A program made the translations under genes and the position numbers. Shown piece after piece: positions 62,412-64,000 of a stretch of 64,000 bases of DNA. The notes under the pieces were generated by a model. It was not told where the DNA came from, did not search any database, and saw nothing but the letters and a program-made list of their open reading frames with translations. Origin of the DNA: Melanopsichium pennsylvanicum. Its lineage: Eukaryota > Basidiomycota > Ustilaginomycetes > Ustilaginales. Every line of letters begins with the position of its first letter. Within the stretch, counting starts at the first letter, position 1. Where the stretch lies: positions 1,054,001 through 1,118,000 of the forward strand of contig OAPG01000003.1 of assembly GCA_900208305.1 (NCBI GenBank). The letters run 5' to 3'.

Positions 62412-64000
62412 CTTGATGTGTGGATGTGAGTGTGTTACTGGAGGGAAGAGAAGGATGATGGTGAGCGGCGGATGCCAATGCCGGCAGCTCACTCAATTGC
62501 GTGGCTCAGCAATTGGTTGGCTGGGTGGGTGGCTGGCTGGGTGGGTGGCTGGCTGGCTGGGTGGCCGGGTGGCTGGCTCGAGTCAAGTCAGCGGGATGTT
62601 GGGATTCTGCCTGATTCCTGCCTCATCGACGCGCGCAACAAAGTTTGAGACGTGAGATAGGCTGAGTCGATTCAGGATTTGTGCCGCTGCGTCAACCTCG
62701 AACGATGGCAGACTGCTCAGCACACTCGTTCTGCTACCACAAAATTTCAAATTTTGAGCCTGCTCAGTACAAAAAGTTTGAAATGGCTCCAACTTCGAGT
62801 GGATCCAGAGACTGACTGATGGGCGACCTCTTCATTCACGCTTCAAAAATCGAGGCAGCAGAGCCTGTGTCGCTGGTGATTTGACTAACTTGTATCAGCA
62901 TTGGCCTACAATATAAAGCCGCTAGGGTCGTCTGGCTTTGTTTCCAAAAAGTGAAATCCTTGATTCAATCAGAACTCCAAGTTGGAGCCCAAGTTAGTGT
63001 GAACACGAACAATCATTCAAGACAAAATTCGAGCCTGCGCGCGCAGGACAAGAATTATATTGAGTGCCCTGAGCGAAATTCACCATTAGGCGAACCTACA
63101 CGTGATTTAGGAAACATCGGCCGAGGTCAGAATGAAATACTGAATACATTCATGTTGTATTCTGGTTTAATTCACTTTGTAAAGCTGCCCAACGGCGTAG
63201 TTGAATTCTGGCTTGGATGCCGCAATCCAGTCGCATTTTTGCGAGCCAGTCCATATCTTCAAGGCAGCAGAGCCCAGTCAGCCATTGCATGCCAGAGTCA
63301 ACAGAGCGAGCGCCTGAGACCGGGAATGGCACCACCCACTCAGAGGCAGACAGACTCAAAGGCAAACGATGACACTAAATTTACACAGCCAGCAGAGCCA
63401 GTCTCTTTTTTTTATCCTGGTGTGCGCGCCAGAGGACAGAGGTAGAAATTTAGTATGGCAGTAAACCGGTAGTAACTCTGTATCATTGGCTAGATGACTG
63501 GTACAGTGGCTAAGTTGTGAGGTCGTTGGCCAGCCAGAGCCACAGACTCAGTCAAGCTTTGAGGTTTTGTCGTCATCTCCCTTCCTCCTCTCGTCCTCAT
63601 CATCCGACCCCCACAAGTCCTAACAACGTAAGTGTTGATATAACCGGCATCGTACTACACTCCTGCTGCACTCGACAACCAAAAAAATTACCACACAGCT
63701 TCGACCAAGTAAAAGCAATTCAGATCAAGATATATGTCACCACCCGTATACGCTCGCATCAGCAATCGTCCACACACTATAGCTCAGCGCCCAGCAAACC
63801 ATCCTTAGAGTCAGTCAACTCTTCACCCGCAGCTTCATCTATACATCTTTGCTTTTCCACCAGCATTTCCACAAATACGACAACTCGTCTAAGTAGGCCC
63901 CAGCTTTGTACGCGAACGTTCAAGGATAGCGGCGCGGCTGCTCCTAGACCGGCACCCCTTCAGTTCGCATGCATCCAATCAACTTCATGAAAGCTCTTCG
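62412..64000. other. Upstream region of RPS27, possibly leader of a further + gene
   Basis: No coding region is supported. A G-rich tandem repeat lies at 62514-62579 and a TATAAAG element at 62912-62918. A strong donor-like GTAAGTG near 63629 and an ATG at 63987 reading off the window end suggest the 5' leader of a + strand gene, but only four codons are visible. Confidence 0.4.
62514..62579. repeat. GGCTGGGTGG-type G-rich minisatellite
   Basis: Consecutive GGCT and GGGT tetranucleotides form repeated GGCTGGGTGG units on the + strand. Many GG/GGG runs give G-quadruplex potential. It lies about 100 bp upstream of the RPS27 first exon, on its template strand. Confidence 0.88.

Overview
The window reads as nuclear DNA of a basidiomycete fungus, most likely a smut (Ustilaginales). 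The basis is mixed. Genes are mostly single-exon or carry a few short GT-AG introns, and spacers are compact and rich in homopolymers and microsatellites. Protein styles also fit: a Ras2-type GTPase, a GH72 glucanosyltransferase, an FKS1-type glucan synthase, and a rhomboid with a long cytosolic N-terminus. The species is not identified. Every call comes from reading translations, motifs and splice sites by eye; no database search was run.

Layout, left to right. 1-6027 (-): proteasome activator BLM10/PA200, its C-terminus cut by the window edge. 6898-7926 (-): Rab11/Ypt31, three exons, with a (CAG)14 tract upstream. 8968-9426 (-): a tentative four-exon small membrane protein. 10125-11303 (+): Nur1/Mug154-like nuclear rim protein. 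11572-13132 (-): tandem CCCH (TTP-like) mRNA-binding protein, four exons. 15643-18177 (+): large disordered protein of unknown role. 18749-20404 (+): Cdc20. 21072-22595 (-): Vta1. 22993-26142 (-): Mcm4, two exons, with MluI-box motifs upstream. 29441-31327 (+): C2H2 zinc-finger protein. 32416-32994 (-): Ras2-type GTPase. 35179-37089 (-): Iwr1. 38086-39993 (+): rhomboid protease. 40271-42022 (-): GH72 glucanosyltransferase. 47148-52505 (+): FKS1 glucan synthase. 53604-55163 (+): probable CENP-L/Fta1 kinetochore protein. 55802-56773 (+): Ykt6, three exons. 57531-60386 (+): Pfa4-like DHHC palmitoyltransferase with a 726-bp intron. 61144-62411 (-): ribosomal protein eS27, whose start codon lies alone before a 1-kb intron. 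62412-64000: upstream DNA, perhaps the leader of a further + strand gene.

This is ordinary eukaryotic housekeeping gene order without operons. Some themes recur: cell-cycle and chromosome functions (Cdc20, Mcm4, CENP-L), membrane traffic and lipid-anchored proteins (Rab11, Ras2, Ykt6, Vta1, Pfa4), and glucan wall building (GH72 and FKS1, divergently oriented across 5.1 kb). No transposon, CRISPR array or complete tRNA gene was seen.

The most interesting signals are small-scale. They are the reading frame that stays open into the Pfa4 intron, the isolated start codon of eS27, an in-frame stop-free intron in IWR1, MCB motifs upstream of MCM4, an apparent tRNA-derived remnant, and codon composition that shifts sharply along single genes. 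I did not find convincing evidence of a new multi-gene system.
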